Assembly: GCA_017554105.1 (NCBI GenBank)
Contig: JAFZIY010000024.1
Coordinates: 62,001-126,000, forward strand
Origin: Prevotella sp.
GTDB lineage: Bacteria; Bacteroidota; Bacteroidia; Bacteroidales; Bacteroidaceae
DNA: 64,000 bases
Direction of reading: 5' to 3'
This document shows positions 1-8,877 of this stretch, piece after piece. The translations under genes and the position numbers were made by a program. Numbering within the stretch: the first letter of the stretch is position 1; each line of letters begins with the position of its first letter. The notes beneath the pieces were generated by a model. The model searched no databases. It was not told where the DNA came from and worked only from the letters and a program-made list of their open reading frames with translations.

Positions 1-228
1 GTTGATACTCACGTTTTTCGTGTCAGCCATCGTTTGGGACTTGTTCCCCTAACAGCCAATACTCCGCTGAAAGTGGAGTTAACTCTAAAGAAAAACATTC
101 CTGCAGAAAGGCAAGCGGATGCTCACCACTGGATACTTCTTCATGGCAGGTATATATGCCAAAGCAGAAAACCTAAGTGCGGCAATTGTCCTTTTGTGTC
201 GTTTTGCCCCTCCAGAGTGAAGGTTTGA
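1..228 (+). CDS. nth: Endonuclease III, C-terminal part (cut by window edge)
   Basis: DNA glycosylase/AP lyase of base excision repair that removes oxidised pyrimidines. The reading frame is open from base 1, so the start lies outside the window. The visible 75 residues begin at the VDTHVFRV segment, which in endonuclease III carries the catalytic aspartate (here D2), and end with the [4Fe-4S] ligand pattern C-x6-C-x2-C-x5-C (CQSRKPKCGNCPFVSFC). The full-length family is about 210 residues, so roughly the last third is present. The helix-hairpin-helix and catalytic lysine are upstream of the window. The stop is followed by 42 bases and then a DUF2461 gene on the same strand. The iron-sulfur signature makes the call firm. 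Confidence 0.95.
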   Translation, partial: VDTHVFRVSHRLGLVPLTANTPLKVELTLKKNIPAERQADAHHWILLHGRYICQSRKPKCGNCPFVSFCPSRVKV

Positions 229-270
229 ATCTGCTTTTCTTCACATTTAAAATCTATAATACTATAAAAC

Positions 271-981
271 ATGCACTCAAAAAGAATTATACAATTTCTT
301 AAAGATGTTGCGGCTAACAATAACCGTCCATGGTTCCAAGAGCACCGCTCAGAGTATGATGCTGTCAGACAGGATTTCGAGGATGGTATCACAATGGCTA
401 TTGCCCGCATTGCAGAGTTTGATTCATCAATAGCCCATGTGACCGTGAAGGATACAGTATATCGGTTCTATCGTGATACTCGTTTCTCTCCTGATAAGTC
501 ACCGTACAAGCGTCATTTAGGTGCTTATATCAATGCTCATGGCAAGAAAGCACTTCGTGGCGGTTATTACATACATATCGAGCCAGACAATTGTCTTCTT
601 GCATGTGGAAACTACTGGCTTCCTACAAATGTTCTCACTGCATGCCGAAATGAGATAATGTCTAATATTGACAGGTGGCTTGCCATCGTTGAGGGCAGTG
701 AGTTCGTTAATTTATTCGGAAAACCTGGTGGGGGAGAATGGGATTTAGAAAGTGCTGCGCCTAAAGGATTCGGTTTGTCTTTGCTGGCAACTGCTCCAAA
801 AGGCTTTCCGCGTGACTACGATCACTTGGATTACTTGAGATTGAAAGACTATTGTTGTTGGAAGAAAGTACCTGACACGTTTTTCGAAGGTGAACGATGG
901 CTTGACGAGATGGCTTCGGTCTTTAAGGTAGCAAAGCCAATGATGGACTATGTCAATGCGGTAATCGATGACTATGAATAA
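271..981 (+). CDS. DUF2461 family protein
   Basis: A 236-residue soluble protein matching the DUF2461 (TIGR02453) family by its N-terminal FLKDVAANNNRPWFQEHR block, the RDTRFSPDKSPYK block near residue 70, and the GGYYIHIEPDN block near residue 97. The molecular function of this family is not established. There is no signal peptide or membrane segment, so it is probably cytoplasmic. It lies 42 bases after nth and 20 bases before a lipoprotein gene, so the three may be co-transcribed, but nothing in the sequence ties their roles together. The ATG start gives the usual family N-terminus. I do not assign a function. Confidence 0.85.
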   Translation: MHSKRIIQFLKDVAANNNRPWFQEHRSEYDAVRQDFEDGITMAIARIAEFDSSIAHVTVKDTVYRFYRDTRFSPDKSPYKRHLGAYINAHGKKALRGGYYIHIEPDNCLLACGNYWLPTNVLTACRNEIMSNIDRWLAIVEGSEFVNLFGKPGGGEWDLESAAPKGFGLSLLATAPKGFPRDYDHLDYLRLKDYCCWKKVPDTFFEGERWLDEMASVFKVAKPMMDYVNAVIDDYE

Positions 982-1001
982 ACTTAATCCATATAAACAT
1001 C

Positions 1002-1889
1002 ATGAAAAATCTAAAAACTTTTTTATTATTCGGTTTGCTATGCGTCGGCATTATGTTGCCTATGACCTCATGTCAAAGAATAGCGCATAAACTTGGTGAA
1101 TTAACTGCGAAGGCAGGCAATGTGGATTCCGCACAGAGTAAGAACGACGATCCTGTTACCATTGGCGATGGTCCTGCGACAGTAAAGACTCGCACTTATA
1201 CAGGCAAGAGTTTCTTCAAGGCAAAGATTTCAAGGGAACTTTATGCTGACCAAACATGGAGCATACAATGGCCAGAAAGTGCAGAAAATTGTGACTTGAA
1301 AAAGTTTCAGAAAGAACTTCTCACTTTCTTCATTGGAGACGAATACAATAGTATTGATGCATTTATCAGTAAACTGAACAATGAGTTTTGTGGCGATGAT
1401 GAATGGGAGAAGGTGTCAAAGATGGGTGAGACGGAGACAAACTTTGATGGTGAGGATGGTTACAATCCTTACCCCCAGTCTATACACTATGAACTTAGTG
1501 AGGTAAGTCTTGAGGGTAATGACATTATCACGTATTCGAAATCTGTTATGTATGATATGGGCTCCGGAACTGGTGCAGGTGTGTATATAGGTCGGGAATA
1601 TATGATGTATGACCTAAATGCGGGCAAACGTATCGTTTATGATGATGTGTTTACCTCTGGCTCAGAGGAAACGATAGGTAGATTGCTGAAGACAAGGGCT
1701 ACCAACCTTGATGATTACAGCACGTTAATGGAGACTAGTTTCCCACCTGTCCATAAGGATAATTTCTATCTAAATTACGAGAAGAATGAGGCGCATTTCC
1801 TTTACGGCAAGTATGAGGTGGCTTCAGGTGCCGATGGAGTGGTTGACCTTTCTATTCCTTTTGATGCGATTAGTAAGTATATGAAATAA
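1002..1889 (+). CDS. DUF3298-type lipoprotein
   Basis: A 295-residue predicted lipoprotein. It has a charged N-terminus, a hydrophobic stretch and a lipobox ending MTSC (Cys24), so it is probably anchored to the envelope. Residues around 150-290 (YELSEVSLEGNDIITYS, later YDLNAGKRIVYDDVFTSG and the C-terminal VDLSIPFDAISKYM) resemble the DUF3298/RsiV-like fold found in many Bacteroidetes lipoproteins. The function is unknown. It starts 20 bases after the DUF2461 gene and is followed by a bidirectional hairpin terminator facing the convergent transporter operon. Family assignment is by pattern recognition and is moderately sure; the lipoprotein nature is clear. Confidence 0.75.
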   Translation: MKNLKTFLLFGLLCVGIMLPMTSCQRIAHKLGELTAKAGNVDSAQSKNDDPVTIGDGPATVKTRTYTGKSFFKAKISRELYADQTWSIQWPESAENCDLKKFQKELLTFFIGDEYNSIDAFISKLNNEFCGDDEWEKVSKMGETETNFDGEDGYNPYPQSIHYELSEVSLEGNDIITYSKSVMYDMGSGTGAGVYIGREYMMYDLNAGKRIVYDDVFTSGSEETIGRLLKTRATNLDDYSTLMETSFPPVHKDNFYLNYEKNEAHFLYGKYEVASGADGVVDLSIPFDAISKYMK

Positions 1890-1901
1890 TAGAGAAATAA
1901 T

Positions 1902-1940
1902 AAAACGGGCAGAATCATTTGTATTCATGCCCGTTTTTAT
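1902..1940. terminator. Bidirectional rho-independent terminator
   Basis: Perfect 10-bp inverted repeat AAAACGGGCA (1902-1911) and TGCCCGTTTT (1928-1937) with a 16-base loop. It is flanked by A and T runs, so it can stop transcription from both sides. It lies between the convergent DUF3298 lipoprotein gene and the ABC permease gene. Confidence 0.9.
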
Positions 1941-2000
1941 ATAGTGTATACCAAATTGCGTTAAACTATTCTATGTATCTTGAATAGATATACTCTAAAG

Positions 2001-3239
2001 CTATTCGTATCTTATGGCCTCAATTGGGTCAAGTTGTGCTGCTTTCTTGGCTGGATACCATCCGAAGAACACTCCTGTGAAAGTACAAACTCCAAATGAC
2101 ATGATAATAGTCCATAACTCAACGGAGACAGGCCATCTAGCAAATAAATTGATGGCATAGGAGGCACCTAGTCCAAGCAACACCCCTATAACGCCTCCAG
2201 TGAGGCTTAATAGAATAGCCTCGATGAGGAACTGGTTAAGGATATCTATGCCTCGTGCTCCAACACTCATGCGTAGTCCAATCTCACGAGTGCGCTCAGT
2301 AACACTGACATACATGATGTTCATAATGCCTATACCGCCGACAATGAGCGAGATGCCTGCCACGCAACCAAGCAAAACAGTAAGCATGTTGGTTGTTGAG
2401 TTCATCATAGACGATAATTCCTCCTGAGAGCGGATGTTGAAGTCATCTTCATCAGCCTCGCTGTTCTCAGTGGCATCTTTCAGTTTGTGGTTACGACGCA
2501 GTATTTGAGTAATCTGATCTATTGCCTTGTCTGTCACGCCCTCAGTTATTGCTGAGCATTGTATGCTTCCCAGGTAGGTCTGTGCGAGAATCCTTTTCAT
2601 AACTGTGGTATATGGGGCAAGCACGAGGTCGTCTTGATCCATACCCATTGAGTTGTAGCCTTTTTTCTTAAGCACTCCTATAACTCTAAACGGAATGCTG
2701 TTGAATCTTACCACCTTTCCTATTGGGTCGCTGTCGTCAGGGAAAAGATTATCCGCTACTGTCTGTCCAAGAATGCACACTTTAGCACTCGACTTAATGT
2801 CGGCATCGGTGAACATTTCACCATTGTTGACGGATATCTGCCTTATTTCAAGGTAATCTTGGTTGATGCCATAAAGCGTCGATGGGGTATTGTTGTTTCC
2901 ATAAATCCATTGTCCGCTTCTGTTTACTAATGGGCTTACTGCCTTGACATATGAGCATTCGTCCTTGATTGCCTCGTAGTCCGACAGTTTCAGCGTTTCC
3001 ATTGAAGATGCGTCCTGTCTTACTCCGCCACGCATATCGGCACCAGGGCTAATCATTATCATGTTTGAGCCCATCTCAGATATGTTTGCCTGTATGCTTT
3101 GTTTTGTTCCTTGTCCGATGGCAAGCATCGTTATCACTGACGCGATACCGATGATAATGCCAAGTGCGGTAAGGAACGAGCGCATCTTGTTTGCTGCAAT
3201 TGCCACAAGGGCTATTTTAAGAAGATTAGTATAGTTCAT
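2001..3239 (-). CDS. MacB-like ABC transporter permease
   Basis: A 412-residue permease of the MacB/FtsX family, the inner-membrane part of a tripartite efflux or envelope-export pump. It has one N-terminal membrane helix (about residues 17-40), a large periplasmic MacB_PCD-type domain (about 50-270) and a C-terminal FtsX domain with three helices (about 285-405), including the typical ERTREIGLRMSVGAR cytoplasmic coupling segment and WYPAKKAAQLDPIEAIRYE at the end. The ATPase is encoded separately one base upstream, unlike E. coli MacB, where both are fused. It is the last gene of the run tolC-like, macA-like, ATPase, permease. The substrate cannot be read from the sequence. Confidence 0.92.
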   Translation of the reverse strand: MNYTNLLKIALVAIAANKMRSFLTALGIIIGIASVITMLAIGQGTKQSIQANISEMGSNMIMISPGADMRGGVRQDASSMETLKLSDYEAIKDECSYVKAVSPLVNRSGQWIYGNNNTPSTLYGINQDYLEIRQISVNNGEMFTDADIKSSAKVCILGQTVADNLFPDDSDPIGKVVRFNSIPFRVIGVLKKKGYNSMGMDQDDLVLAPYTTVMKRILAQTYLGSIQCSAITEGVTDKAIDQITQILRRNHKLKDATENSEADEDDFNIRSQEELSSMMNSTTNMLTVLLGCVAGISLIVGGIGIMNIMYVSVTERTREIGLRMSVGARGIDILNQFLIEAILLSLTGGVIGVLLGLGASYAINLFARWPVSVELWTIIMSFGVCTFTGVFFGWYPAKKAAQLDPIEAIRYE

Positions 3240-3992
3240 TTATTCTTCTGTGTTAATTGGTAGTGCCGCCAATCCTTTTTCTGCAGAAAGGATGTTATGG
3301 TTCTCCTCATCACTTATTACCTTGCCATCACGTAACATGATGTTTCTGCTCGAGTAGTTTGCTATATCAGGATTGTGGGTAACAAAAATGATGGTTCTTC
3401 CTTCAGAGTGCAGTTTCTGGAAAAGTACCAGAATCTCGAAAGATGTGCGGGTGTCAAGATTTCCCGTTGCCTCATCAGCAAGAATTACGGCAGGGTCGTT
3501 TACCAATGCACGTGCTATTGCCACACGTTGCATCTGTCCTCCCGACATCTGATTGCTCTTGTGGTAGAGCCGTTCGCCGAGTCCAACAGCCTTCAGCGCC
3601 TCTATCGCGCGGTTCTTTCGTTCTTCAGCGCTGACCTCAGAATTATACATCAGTGGCAGGGCTACGTTTTCTACAGATGTCGTCTTCGGAAGCAGGTTAT
3701 AGTTTTGGAATATGAATCCTATCTTCCTATTCCTGAGTACAGCCCTTTGACTTTTTGACATCGAGCGTATAGCCACTCCGTCAAGCAGATACTCACCGCT
3801 TGTGGGAGTGTCTAAGCAACCAAGTTGATTCAGAAGGGTGGATTTTCCAGAACCTGACTTTCCCATTATGGTCACAAACTCTCCTTCATATATCTTAAAC
3901 GATACGCCACGCAGAGCATGTACAATCTCTTCTCCAACAAGGAAGTCACGCTTTACGTCTTGCAGTTCGATGACAACTTTCCTATTGTCCAT
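3240..3992 (-). CDS. MacB-like ABC transporter ATP-binding protein
   Basis: A 250-residue ATPase of the LolD/MacB family. Visible motifs are Walker A GKSGSGKST (residues 44-52), Q-loop FIFQNYNLLP, signature MSGGQMQRVAIARAL, Walker B VILADEATGNLD and the H-loop FVTHNP. It energises the permease whose start follows its stop directly, and it starts 8 bases after the end of the MacA-like gene, so tight translational coupling is likely. The role is probably drug, peptide or lipid-like molecule export through the tripartite pump. Confidence 0.95.
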   Translation of the reverse strand: MDNRKVVIELQDVKRDFLVGEEIVHALRGVSFKIYEGEFVTIMGKSGSGKSTLLNQLGCLDTPTSGEYLLDGVAIRSMSKSQRAVLRNRKIGFIFQNYNLLPKTTSVENVALPLMYNSEVSAEERKNRAIEALKAVGLGERLYHKSNQMSGGQMQRVAIARALVNDPAVILADEATGNLDTRTSFEILVLFQKLHSEGRTIIFVTHNPDIANYSSRNIMLRDGKVISDEENHNILSAEKGLAALPINTEE

Positions 3993-4000
3993 GTTTTGTT

Positions 4001-5176
4001 CTACTTTCTCTTGTTATTCCTTCTTGGTCCTGGTGCCAAAGGACTTCTCTCTTGCATATCTGCACCGCCAGCATCTTCCTCAATAACCTCGAGTTCTGTA
4101 ATTATCTCCTGGCCTTCCTTCAAACCGCTCATTATCTGAGTGTGGACACCATCTGTCATTCCGATGCTTACAGGGAAGGCTTTTATTTCGTTTCCAACAA
4201 GAGCCCACACTTTGTTCTTGCCGTTGCAGTCGATAATCTTCTTGTTTCCTACGGTCTCCTTTGTCGGAGTAAACTTCAGTGCCTTGCTTGGTACACTCAG
4301 CACTCCAGTCTTCTCGGCTGTGTATATGGTCACGCTGGCAGTGAGTCCTGGTTTCAGTTTAAGTTGTGCATTGGGAGCACTAATTACTACTTCGTAGGTG
4401 ACAACGTTGTTCGTTGTTGTTGCTTCTTGGCGCACTTGTGTCACAGAACCTTGGAATACATCATCGGGATAAGCGTCAACGGTGAAGGTTACTCTCTCAC
4501 CTTCATGCACATCGCCGATGTCAGCTTCGTCAACATCTGCCACAACCTGCATGTTTGTCAGGTCTTGTGCTATCTTGAAAAGTTCAGGTGTATTGAACGA
4601 TGCTGCCACCGTCTGACCTTCTTCAACCGATTTTGACAGTACAACGCCATCGATTGGGGAGGTGATGGTCGCATAGCTAAGGTTTGTCTGTGCTCTTCTC
4701 ACACTTTCATTTGCTGTTGCCACCTGCTCCTTCGACTGTCTATAAGATAATTGTGCAGATTCGTAATCGTCAGCACTTACCAGTCCTTTTTTATATAATT
4801 CGCTGTACCTCTTAAGGTTTGCCTGCTGATAGTTCAGTGAACTCTGTGCACTGCTGAGGTTAGCTCTTGCTGTATTGAGCTCACTCATCAGGTTGGTACG
4901 GTCAAGTTCTGCTATTACCTGACCTTTGCGCACCACGCTGTTGTAATCTACATAGAGTTTGCTGACAATACCACTCACCTGTGTACCTACTGTTACTGAG
5001 GTGACAGGTTCAATGGTTCCCGTGGCAGTAATGCTGTTTTGAATATTTGTTAATGACACCTTCTCGGTCTTGAATGTCACCTCTTCCTTTTTCTTGTTGC
5101 CAGACATAAGCCATGCGACAATGGCAACAATGGCGATTATGCCAACTATAATCCAGATTTTACTTATTTTTTTCAC
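4001..5176 (-). CDS. MacA-like periplasmic adaptor (membrane fusion protein)
   Basis: A 391-residue adaptor of the MacA/HlyD group linking the inner-membrane transporter to a TolC-like channel. It has an N-terminal membrane anchor (about residues 6-24), a biotinyl-lipoyl-like half motif PVTSVTVGTQVSGIV followed by an alpha-hairpin (about 90-165), then ATITSPIDGVVLSKSVEEGQ closing the lipoyl domain, a beta-barrel region and a membrane-proximal domain. The C-terminus is Arg/Lys rich. It lies between the TolC-like gene (48 bases upstream) and the ATPase gene (8 bases downstream), the usual order for such pumps. Confidence 0.93.
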   Translation of the reverse strand: MKKISKIWIIVGIIAIVAIVAWLMSGNKKKEEVTFKTEKVSLTNIQNSITATGTIEPVTSVTVGTQVSGIVSKLYVDYNSVVRKGQVIAELDRTNLMSELNTARANLSSAQSSLNYQQANLKRYSELYKKGLVSADDYESAQLSYRQSKEQVATANESVRRAQTNLSYATITSPIDGVVLSKSVEEGQTVAASFNTPELFKIAQDLTNMQVVADVDEADIGDVHEGERVTFTVDAYPDDVFQGSVTQVRQEATTTNNVVTYEVVISAPNAQLKLKPGLTASVTIYTAEKTGVLSVPSKALKFTPTKETVGNKKIIDCNGKNKVWALVGNEIKAFPVSIGMTDGVHTQIMSGLKEGQEIITELEVIEEDAGGADMQERSPLAPGPRRNNKRK

Positions 5177-5224
5177 TTTATATGACGTTTAGTGTTTGTA
5201 GTTATTTGAAGTTAAATGTATGTG

Positions 5225-6556
5225 TCATTTACCGTAGAACTTAAGCATTTCTATGTTTAAGATAGTTAGATATTTGCTTTGCAATTCGTTTTGTTTTGCT
5301 GTGAGCAGGTTGTCCTTACCATTCATAAGTTCTATGATGTTCTTTAGACCAAGCCGAAACTGTTCTTGGAGGAGATCAAAACTTGTTTGTGCGCTTTCTG
5401 TGCTTATCTTGGCAGCCTTGAAACGGCTCTGGTTTGTTTCCGCTTGCAACCAATAGTTCTCTATAGTACTATAAAGATTTGTGCGCTCGTTCTCCAAATC
5501 CAGCAGGTAACTTTGTTTCTGTAGTATGGCTTTATTTACTGCGGTCTTTGTTTGTCTGTTGTCAAAAATGGGAACGCTGACAGATACGCCTGCTCCAAGA
5601 TTAAAGTTTGTCTTCAACTGTGTTCCCCATGCATTGTCGCTCATAGATGAGGTGTTTGTCACAGCACTTGCATTAAGTCCGATTGTCGGCAACCGCTGTG
5701 CCTTGGCTATACTTATGTTAAGGTCGCTGCTCTCGATGCCAAGTAGGGCATTTCTTATTTCAGGGCGGTTAGCGAGTGCTTGTTGGTAGATATCGTTCAG
5801 TGCAGGTATTTCTTGTAATGCCATCTCATCAGTTGTCTCGGGAATAACGACATCGAATGAGACATCTGTCAATTGAAGCAATTGCTTCAGTTGCCTTTTG
5901 TAGTTTTTGACACTTGTCTCTGCCTCTACCACATTATATTCTGCCTGGGCACGCTGCGCAGTAAGTTGGGCGAGGTCTGCTTTGCTCATTTTGCCTACCT
6001 CGACCATTGTTTGTCCGCGTTCTTCATTCTTCTTGCATGTTTCCAAGTTCTCTTTGTTCACCTCGATGGCCTCATTGCTATAGAGAATCTGAACATATAG
6101 TTGAACAATTTGCTCCTGGATGTTGTTTGCTGTAACGGCCGAGTCAAGTTCTGCCATTTCCTCTGCCATCTTGTTTATTTTTATGGTATTGGTATTGCGT
6201 CCGCCGTTCCAAACAGTCCAGTTTGCATTCACTCCATACGAGCCGTTATAATATACTTTATCCACCGATGTCTGTACATATCCATTGGCGACTGTGGCAC
6301 TGCCGCTTTCAGGCCAAGGCCTATATGTGACACTTTGGGATGTTGATGCGCTAAGCGAAGGAAGAAGATCTGCTTGTGACTGCAAAACATCTTCGTGAGA
6401 ACTTAATTTCTTTATACTATTCTTTTTCAATTGTATGTTGTTCTCAAGGGCATAATCAATACACTCCTTAAGAGTCCATTTCTTTGTTTCTTGTGCCCAT
6501 GTGGAAACAAAAGCTCCACAAATCATCAGGACTAATAGTTTTATTCTAAGTTTCAT
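5225..6556 (-). CDS. TolC family outer membrane efflux protein
   Basis: A 443-residue outer membrane channel with an N-terminal signal peptide ending near AWAQ (residues 18-21). The start of the mature protein, WTLKECIDYALENNIQLKK, is the classic TolC/OEP opening, and the two OEP repeats follow (second near LNDIYQQALANRPEIRNA). It forms the exit duct for the downstream MacAB-like pump. It lies 51 bases after the ribE stop on the same strand with no clear TAnnTTTG box in the gap, so it may be read through from the ribE promoter. Confidence 0.93.
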   Translation of the reverse strand: MKLRIKLLVLMICGAFVSTWAQETKKWTLKECIDYALENNIQLKKNSIKKLSSHEDVLQSQADLLPSLSASTSQSVTYRPWPESGSATVANGYVQTSVDKVYYNGSYGVNANWTVWNGGRNTNTIKINKMAEEMAELDSAVTANNIQEQIVQLYVQILYSNEAIEVNKENLETCKKNEERGQTMVEVGKMSKADLAQLTAQRAQAEYNVVEAETSVKNYKRQLKQLLQLTDVSFDVVIPETTDEMALQEIPALNDIYQQALANRPEIRNALLGIESSDLNISIAKAQRLPTIGLNASAVTNTSSMSDNAWGTQLKTNFNLGAGVSVSVPIFDNRQTKTAVNKAILQKQSYLLDLENERTNLYSTIENYWLQAETNQSRFKAAKISTESAQTSFDLLQEQFRLGLKNIIELMNGKDNLLTAKQNELQSKYLTILNIEMLKFYGK

Positions 6557-6607
6557 TTTATATAATAATATCTAAATACAATTTCTAAGCGTTCAATGAC
6601 TATGGCA

Positions 6608-7213
6608 CTATGCTTCCAATGTTTTCATTCGTGCTATGTATTTCCCTAATATGTCGAATTCCAGGTTTACAACAGAACCTATGTGCATATCGCAGAAATT
6701 AGTGTGTTCCATTGTATATGGGATTATTGCGACCTGAAATGTATTGTCTGTGGGGTTACATACAGTAAGAGACACTCCATTTACTGTCACGCTTCCTTTG
6801 TCAACAGTGAAATAACCTCTTGTCACCATATCCTTAGTACTTTCATGTTGGAATGTAAAGTATGTGCTGCCTTGAGCATCTTCCATCGCTATACAGGTCG
6901 CCGTGGTGTCTACATGGCCTTGTACAATATGTCCGTCTAGACGACCATTAATCATCATCGAACGTTCCACATTCACTTTGTCTCCGACTTTCAATAGTCC
7001 GAGATTCGAACGCTCAAGAGTTTCTTTCATGGCTGTAACGACATAGTTGTTGCCTTCGATTTCCACGACAGTAAGACATACTCCATTATGAGCAATGCTT
7101 TGGTCTATTTTCAATTCACTAACGAAAGGGCAGGTGAGTGTCAGGTTAACATTCTCTTTATCCTTTTCTATTGCCACTACGGTGGCAAACGATTCTATAA
7201 TACCGCTGAACAT
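6608..7213 (-). CDS. ribE: Riboflavin synthase, alpha chain
   Basis: Converts two 6,7-dimethyl-8-ribityllumazine molecules into riboflavin plus a pyrimidinedione. The 201-residue protein begins MFSGIIES and has two lumazine-binding domains in tandem (about residues 1-97 and 98-195), each with the NGVCLTV / NGVSLTV type motif. The frame is open 38 codons further upstream to a GTG at 7327, but that extension is encoded by a structured leader and does not resemble the family, so the ATG at 7213 is chosen. A promoter lies about 250 bases upstream, giving an unusually long 5' untranslated region. The efflux genes follow. Confidence 0.95.
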   Translation of the reverse strand: MFSGIIESFATVVAIEKDKENVNLTLTCPFVSELKIDQSIAHNGVCLTVVEIEGNNYVVTAMKETLERSNLGLLKVGDKVNVERSMMINGRLDGHIVQGHVDTTATCIAMEDAQGSTYFTFQHESTKDMVTRGYFTVDKGSVTVNGVSLTVCNPTDNTFQVAIIPYTMEHTNFCDMHIGSVVNLEFDILGKYIARMKTLEA

Positions 7214-7456
7214 TTTTGGGTTATTTGTATTTAACAAAGGGGGAATAGGAAGAAAAAAGGCCGTACCGATGATGTGATGAAACTCCGAGCTGAAATGATT
7301 TGAGAACTCTCCGTCTTTGTAATCCACCGGCTTTACAGCTTAGGTTCGAAAAACTTTATATGGCCCGCCATCAACAAGAGAAGTCTTCTCGGTTTTCCGT
7401 ATTATTTTGATGAGTATCCCGATCTATACGATACGGCCACCCTTTTTCTTCTTATC
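7213..7456 (-). promoter_or_regulatory. Long structured leader of ribE, candidate cis-regulatory RNA
   Basis: From the predicted transcript start (about 7455) to the ribE ATG there are about 240 bases. The ends can pair: on the minus strand a GAAGAAAAA...GGCCGTA segment (7432-7456) pairs with TACGGCC..TTTTTCTTC (7249-7266), a closing stem of 9+7 bp with a small bulge. The same CCGTAT can instead pair with a nearer ATACGG, giving two mutually exclusive folds. Internal hairpins include GAGAAGACTTCTC and ATGGCGGGCCAT. It also contains a 12-codon ORF (MAGHIKFFEPKL). I could not match it to the FMN riboswitch consensus. A riboswitch-like leader or a small inverted-repeat element are both possible. 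Confidence 0.5.
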
Positions 7457-7461
7457 TGTTG

Positions 7462-7492
7462 CAAAAATACTCTTTTATCTCTTAACTTCCAA
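7462..7492 (-). promoter_or_regulatory. Promoter of ribE
   Basis: Reading the minus strand: TTG (7490-7492), 20 bases, then TATTTTTG (7462-7469), matching the Bacteroidetes TTTG / TAnnTTTG consensus with ideal spacing. It places the transcript start near 7455, at the edge of the structured leader. Confidence 0.7.
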
Positions 7493-7539
7493 ATATTTTA
7501 AGAATTATTTCATCTTAATTAGTAGACAATTCTGCTCGT

Positions 7540-8844
7540 TTACTTATCAACTAAAAAAGCCTTGAAATCAGCGAAGTCTTTTGCCATGCTGACGCTTTGC
7601 TTTTTCCCTTGCATGAAAGCAGCAAGTCTGTCTGGTATGGTTATCTCGGTGTTTATAGCCGACTCAACAGTATCTTTGAACTTTGCGGGGTGAGCAGTCT
7701 CGCAGAACACTCCCCACTCATTCTCTTTGAGAAGGTCTTTCAAAGCCTGATAGCCACATGCCCCATGAGGATCGAGGACGTAGTTGTTCTCTTCGTAGCA
7801 TTTTTTCATCGTCTGGCGTATCTCATCATCAGTGTATGTCGCACCTCCCATGTGTGCCACAATGCGTTCATGGCTATTCCCGTAAAGGTCCAATATGCGT
7901 GCGAAGTTCGACGGATCGCCAACATCCATAGCATTTGCTATAGTCTGTATGCTTGCCTTCGGGTTGTAGTTGCCTGTTTTCAAGTAGTTGAATACAATGT
8001 CGTTGGCATTATTGGCGGCAATGAAACGTTTCACGGGCAATCCCATACGAGCACCGAATAGTGCGGCGGTGATGTTTCCGAAGTTTCCACTTGGAACGCA
8101 AATCACGAAGTTGTCTGCTTTACCTAATGCTTTCATTCGTGCATATGCATTGAAATAATAGAAAGCCTGAGGTAAGAATCTCGCTACATTAATACTATTG
8201 GCAGATGTCAGTTTCAACTTGTTGTTGAGTTCTTCGTCCATGAAAGCATTCTTCACTAGTGCCTGACAGTCGTCAAAAACTCCGTCAACCTCAATAGCAG
8301 TAATGTTCTGACCAAGAGTTGTAAACTGGCATTCCTGAATCTTGCTCACCTTTCCTTTGGGATAGAGCACATAGACATGTATCCCATCTACTCCAAGAAA
8401 GCCATTGGCAACGGCAGAACCTGTGTCTCCACTTGTGGCAACAAGAACGTTAACCTCGCTTGATGAGTTTTCTTTCTTTAGGAAATACTGAAGTAGGCGG
8501 GCCATAAACCTTGCGCCTACATCCTTGAATGCAAGCGTAGGACCATGAAAAAGCTCGAGGGAATAGATGTTTCCTGTTACGTTTACAATGGGACAGTCAA
8601 AAGACAATGTGTCATAGACAATCTTTCGAAGCGAGTCGGCCTCAACATCTTCTCCGAAGAAAGCATACGCAACGGTGTATGCTATCTCCTGGAATGATAA
8701 CTTGTCGATATTGTCGAAAAACTCATGTGGCAGTTGCCTGATGCGTTCGGGCATATATAGTCCGCGGTCTTCTGCCAAACCTTTAACCACTGCTTTTTCC
8801 AATGTTGCAAGTGGCGCTTTTTTATTTGTGCTATAGTATAACAT
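7540..8844 (-). CDS. thrC: Threonine synthase
   Basis: PLP-dependent enzyme making threonine from O-phosphohomoserine, the last step of threonine synthesis. The 434-residue protein has the PLP lysine in HGPTLAFKDVGARF (K107), the phosphate-binding and Ser/Thr region VATSGDTGSA, and the N-terminal YYSTN typical of the family. It is the third gene of the operon thrA, apgM-type, thrC, starting 33 bases after the apgM stop. No terminator hairpin is obvious after the stop; the ribE promoter region follows. Confidence 0.97.
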   Translation of the reverse strand: MLYYSTNKKAPLATLEKAVVKGLAEDRGLYMPERIRQLPHEFFDNIDKLSFQEIAYTVAYAFFGEDVEADSLRKIVYDTLSFDCPIVNVTGNIYSLELFHGPTLAFKDVGARFMARLLQYFLKKENSSSEVNVLVATSGDTGSAVANGFLGVDGIHVYVLYPKGKVSKIQECQFTTLGQNITAIEVDGVFDDCQALVKNAFMDEELNNKLKLTSANSINVARFLPQAFYYFNAYARMKALGKADNFVICVPSGNFGNITAALFGARMGLPVKRFIAANNANDIVFNYLKTGNYNPKASIQTIANAMDVGDPSNFARILDLYGNSHERIVAHMGGATYTDDEIRQTMKKCYEENNYVLDPHGACGYQALKDLLKENEWGVFCETAHPAKFKDTVESAINTEITIPDRLAAFMQGKKQSVSMAKDFADFKAFLVDK

Positions 8845-8877
8845 AGATATGGGTGTTAAATGATGGGAGTTGGATGA

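Noticed and set aside
4052..4636. 194-residue open frame on the plus strand
   Set aside because: It lies entirely antisense to the MacA-like gene, whose protein is clearly conserved.
7213..7456. FMN riboswitch upstream of ribE
   Set aside because: The expected conserved RFN segments (the AGGGTGAAATTCCC-like opening and the GACCGGCGGT-type block) are not recognisable on the minus strand, so I list it only as an unclassified leader.
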